Assembly (NCBI RefSeq): GCF_051020975.1
Contig: NC_135043.1
Location: 10,974,001-11,038,000, forward strand
DNA: 64,000 bases
Direction of reading: 5' to 3'
From: Osmia lignaria lignaria
Taxonomy: Eukaryota > Arthropoda > Insecta > Hymenoptera > Megachilidae
Shown: piece by piece, positions 61,483 to 64,000 of the stretch
How the letters are laid out: each line of letters begins with the position of its first letter
Numbering within the stretch: position 1 is the stretch's first letter
The notes under the pieces: model-generated
Told to the model about the DNA's origin: nothing
Database searches by the model: none
What the model saw: only the letters and a program-made list of their open reading frames with translations
Translations under genes and position numbers: made by a program

Positions 61483-63859
61483 TCTTAAAAATTTTCTAAA
61501 CATACTGCAACTGGTGAAGGGGGCAGTTGATACGGGTCTGGCAACACTCAGCCTTCGCATTCTTCGGAGAGAAGTGAAAGCCAAAGAGTTTCAGGGAAAT
61601 TCTATGCGGAATCGAAACCCTTTTTTTCCATGACGTTTGCTTTTGATACACTCATCAAATTTGTCTCCTTTTACAATCACTATAGAAACATAATTTGATA
61701 AAAATCTAATAGATATTAAACACTGTAAGATAATAAACAAGGTCAATTTAAAGAAAGTTACTATAATTTGTAATTCTTAAATATCATAAAATTTGATAAA
61801 TAACTACAAAATAAGTATTGAATAAAAATTTCAGTTATAAACGTTTACACAGTACTGTACAATACTAGGTAAGCTATTTTCGCGCAGAACATTCCTACGC
61901 GCGCTAATAGTGGGGCACAGAATATATGGAACATGACAAATATATTTGGTAAAAGTATTTATAAATTCCCATTGCGTTGCATGCGAATATATACGGTTAA
62001 GTAGCCGTATATACCGACAAACGAAGCAACCGCACCATCTTAGAACGTTGCGCGTCGAGTTCGAGAGAGGTTTTCAGCATTTTTAGAATGTATCGGTTGC
62101 CAGTGTCGGTTTTTCCGCGCTGCTTCGAGCAACGAATGCCCGTGCTGTAAAGGCATGCGTGAATCGAATAAAAATGCGTGTTCCCTTAAGTTCGTACATG
62201 TCTCACGAGTCGAGTACTACTCGGTCGCATATACACTTCTGCTCAAAAGTCATAGGCTAACATAATCTATTCAAATTTTATAAAGACATAAAGCAAAATA
62301 ATTCGAATTGTTAAAATATATAGAAAATGTCCTTTTCTCATACGTAAATAAAAAATTAATAATTAGTAAAATATTTCGTATAAAAATTTGAAATATCTCA
62401 CAAACTATTGATTTTTCTGATATTGTAACTTCATGTTTTTTAAGCAAAATTTTCTGAAGAATTAATTTTTTAAAGGACTATAATTACCAAGACACCTTGT
62501 ATATTTCTCTGGCGACATCGCTTATTAACGCGTTGAAATCTCCCTCCTCGAACAACGTCCACCATATAAAACGTCCACCCACATAAATATTACACAGATA
62601 TATTGCAAATATTTTAATATTACATCTTCGTGCTTTGTACGTTATTAAGAAAATAATCTCCAATTATTTAATTAAACAAAAATCTTTCAGCTTATTAAAT
62701 AAACTTCTTTAGTAGATATATCTTTTTATATGTTAAATTATTCTTTGTTTATATTATAATTCAATTTAAATATTAAATAATAAATTTTAATGTTGCTCTG
62801 TTACGTTTATTTAAATAATATTTTAATTGTTAAAGTCATTTAATTAGTAGTATTATTATTATTATTAGTACTACTATTACATATTATGAAAATAACACTT
62901 TGATATCCGCGTATCAAAGGTATAACTTTCACTTTTGTTAATGGCTGAATGCTCTAAAACCTCCGAGCAAAAAATAATACTATTCGGTTGAACGCTTGAA
63001 ATATAATATATTTTCCTAGAAATTCGTATGTCATTTCGCTGTTCGACTATAACTTTTCGAATTTGTGTTAGTTTTAAACATCTACAAATTTATCGGAAAT
63101 TATTGCAACTTTAAAAAGGAAATGTGCGACTTTCGTGAACTTCGTTATACTGAAAATATTATTTTATCTTAATAAAATAGAAAAAAAAGGATTATTTCAA
63201 ATAATTTTTGGGAACGATATATGTAAAACATTCACTGATATCAATCAATTATGTAGTTCCATATGTTTACAACTTCGTCTAGTTGACAAATATTTTTAAA
63301 AATCTTTTTTTTAAGTTTACATTATTATAACTTTAATATGTTGAAATTATGGCAGGGGTTATTTGTAATTAAAAGTTCAAAGATCATAGGTAAAGGTTTC
63401 AAGCATACATTTAATTTTTAATTAACTTTAAAAATATGAAATGCCATTTGTGTGACTAGCGTTAAAATCACCAAGGCGATGACTGATAAAGACGAGTGGC
63501 AATATTAAAAACTACTTGTTACAAGATGAAAAGTTTCTTTTAAATTTTCATTAGAAATATATCTTTTCGTTTGATTAAGCACCATACCTTTCTTTGACAA
63601 CGAAACTTCTCCAAATGCCTTTCAATATGGTTCGCAAACGTCAAAGGCACTCGCGTCGTCGCCGTTACCCATAATTCACTTCCCAAAATCGTCAAATTCA
63701 CGCGCGCAGTCTATCAAATTCACTTTAATAAAATTAACAAAATAGACGGACAGTTTCTAGCGCAAATTGCAATTCTTTCACTAAGTATAAAATTAAAGAG
63801 ATATTTCAGAGTTTTTTAATATGGCGCAGCTATGAAAGAGCCTTGCTCACTGAACAGTG

Positions 63860-64000
63860 ATAACCTAACCGCCATCTTGGTGAACGCATGCGCTGTCCTC
63901 AAAAGAAGTCGAGGACGAAGGCCACGCATGCGCGGTATCGGGCCCCTTTCAGACCCGTCGCTGCACACACGCGTTTGACGTCAGAATTGGGACAGTAGAA
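63860..64000. promoter_or_regulatory. CpG-rich housekeeping promoter (YY1, 2 x NRF1, CRE)
   Basis: Dense set of core-promoter motifs at the right edge: YY1-type GCCATCTTGG at 63871-63880; NRF1-type CGCATGCGC at 63885-63893 and again at 63925-63933; perfect CRE TGACGTCA at 63976-63983. The gene it drives is probably outside the window, or it is a distal promoter of expansion. Confidence 0.6.

Larger units (their letters stand above)
60722..64000. other. Non-coding region upstream of expansion
   Basis: No coding exon recognised. CG-richer stretches at 61360-61570, 61880-62230 and 63580-64000 are candidate promoters or leader exons for expansion or a gene to the right. A G-run lies at 61457-61482 (separate entry). 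The 62-codon frame across it begins at GTG and has no domain. The interval 62240-63570 is AT-rich with a short ATT repeat near 62852-62866. Confidence 0.5.

Noticed and set aside
61445..61633. Gly-rich 62-codon frame
   Set aside because: Begins at GTG, depends on the G-run, and the remainder matches no family.

Overview
This is a window of eukaryotic nuclear DNA from an insect, most likely a hymenopteran and probably a bee. The DNA is very AT-rich with small islands of higher GC. Introns are short to medium with GT-AG ends. I read the proteins by hand; all but one belong to recognisable animal families. The insect-type genes expansion and a membrane-anchored Cht11-like chitinase, together with a RAD52 relative (a family missing from Drosophila), point to a non-dipteran insect. 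The order is an inference; no search was run. I found no operons, CRISPR arrays, rRNA or intact transposons.

Layout. 1-1433 (+): last six exons of Atg14. About 7 kb of gene-poor AT-rich DNA follows. 8618-12534 (-): PP2C phosphatase of the PPM1A/PPM1B type. 14139-15605 (-): cytosolic tryptophanyl-tRNA synthetase. 16150-17416 (-): PRMT6-like arginine methyltransferase. 17752-18889 (-): short RAD52-like protein. 21356-24484 (+): eIF3j. 26160-28926 (-): Cht11-like chitinase. 29686-30714 (-, alternative start at 30936): cytochrome b561. 32273-33537 (+): COQ5, ending tail-to-tail with RMI1 at 33683-36213 (-). About 10 kb of non-coding DNA with candidate promoters and simple repeats follows. 46806-48952 (+): an unrecognised single-pass membrane protein. 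51993-54190 (+): kynurenine/aminoadipate aminotransferase. 54500-54890: GC-rich repeat cluster. 55435-57553 (+): SAAL1. 58130-60721 (-): expansion, an MH2-domain protein. 60722-64000: non-coding, ending in a CpG-rich promoter with YY1, NRF1 and CRE motifs.

Every complete coding sequence was assembled exon by exon. Each gives a total length divisible by three with a consistent phase across every junction. Ends are therefore usually good to the base, although splice sites are predictions. The genes are mostly unrelated housekeeping functions: autophagy, translation, ubiquinone synthesis, recombination and tryptophan metabolism. They do not form a pathway cluster.

I do not see an obvious new multi-gene system. 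The points most worth a second look are: the truncated RAD52-like gene, with RMI1 15 kb away; the unknown membrane protein with a CxxC-x10-CxxC motif, a C-terminal PDZ-type ligand and a GC-AG intron; the 60-bp repeat cluster with a GC-rich core; an alternative first coding exon of cytochrome b561; and a possible distal terminal exon of the PP2C gene.
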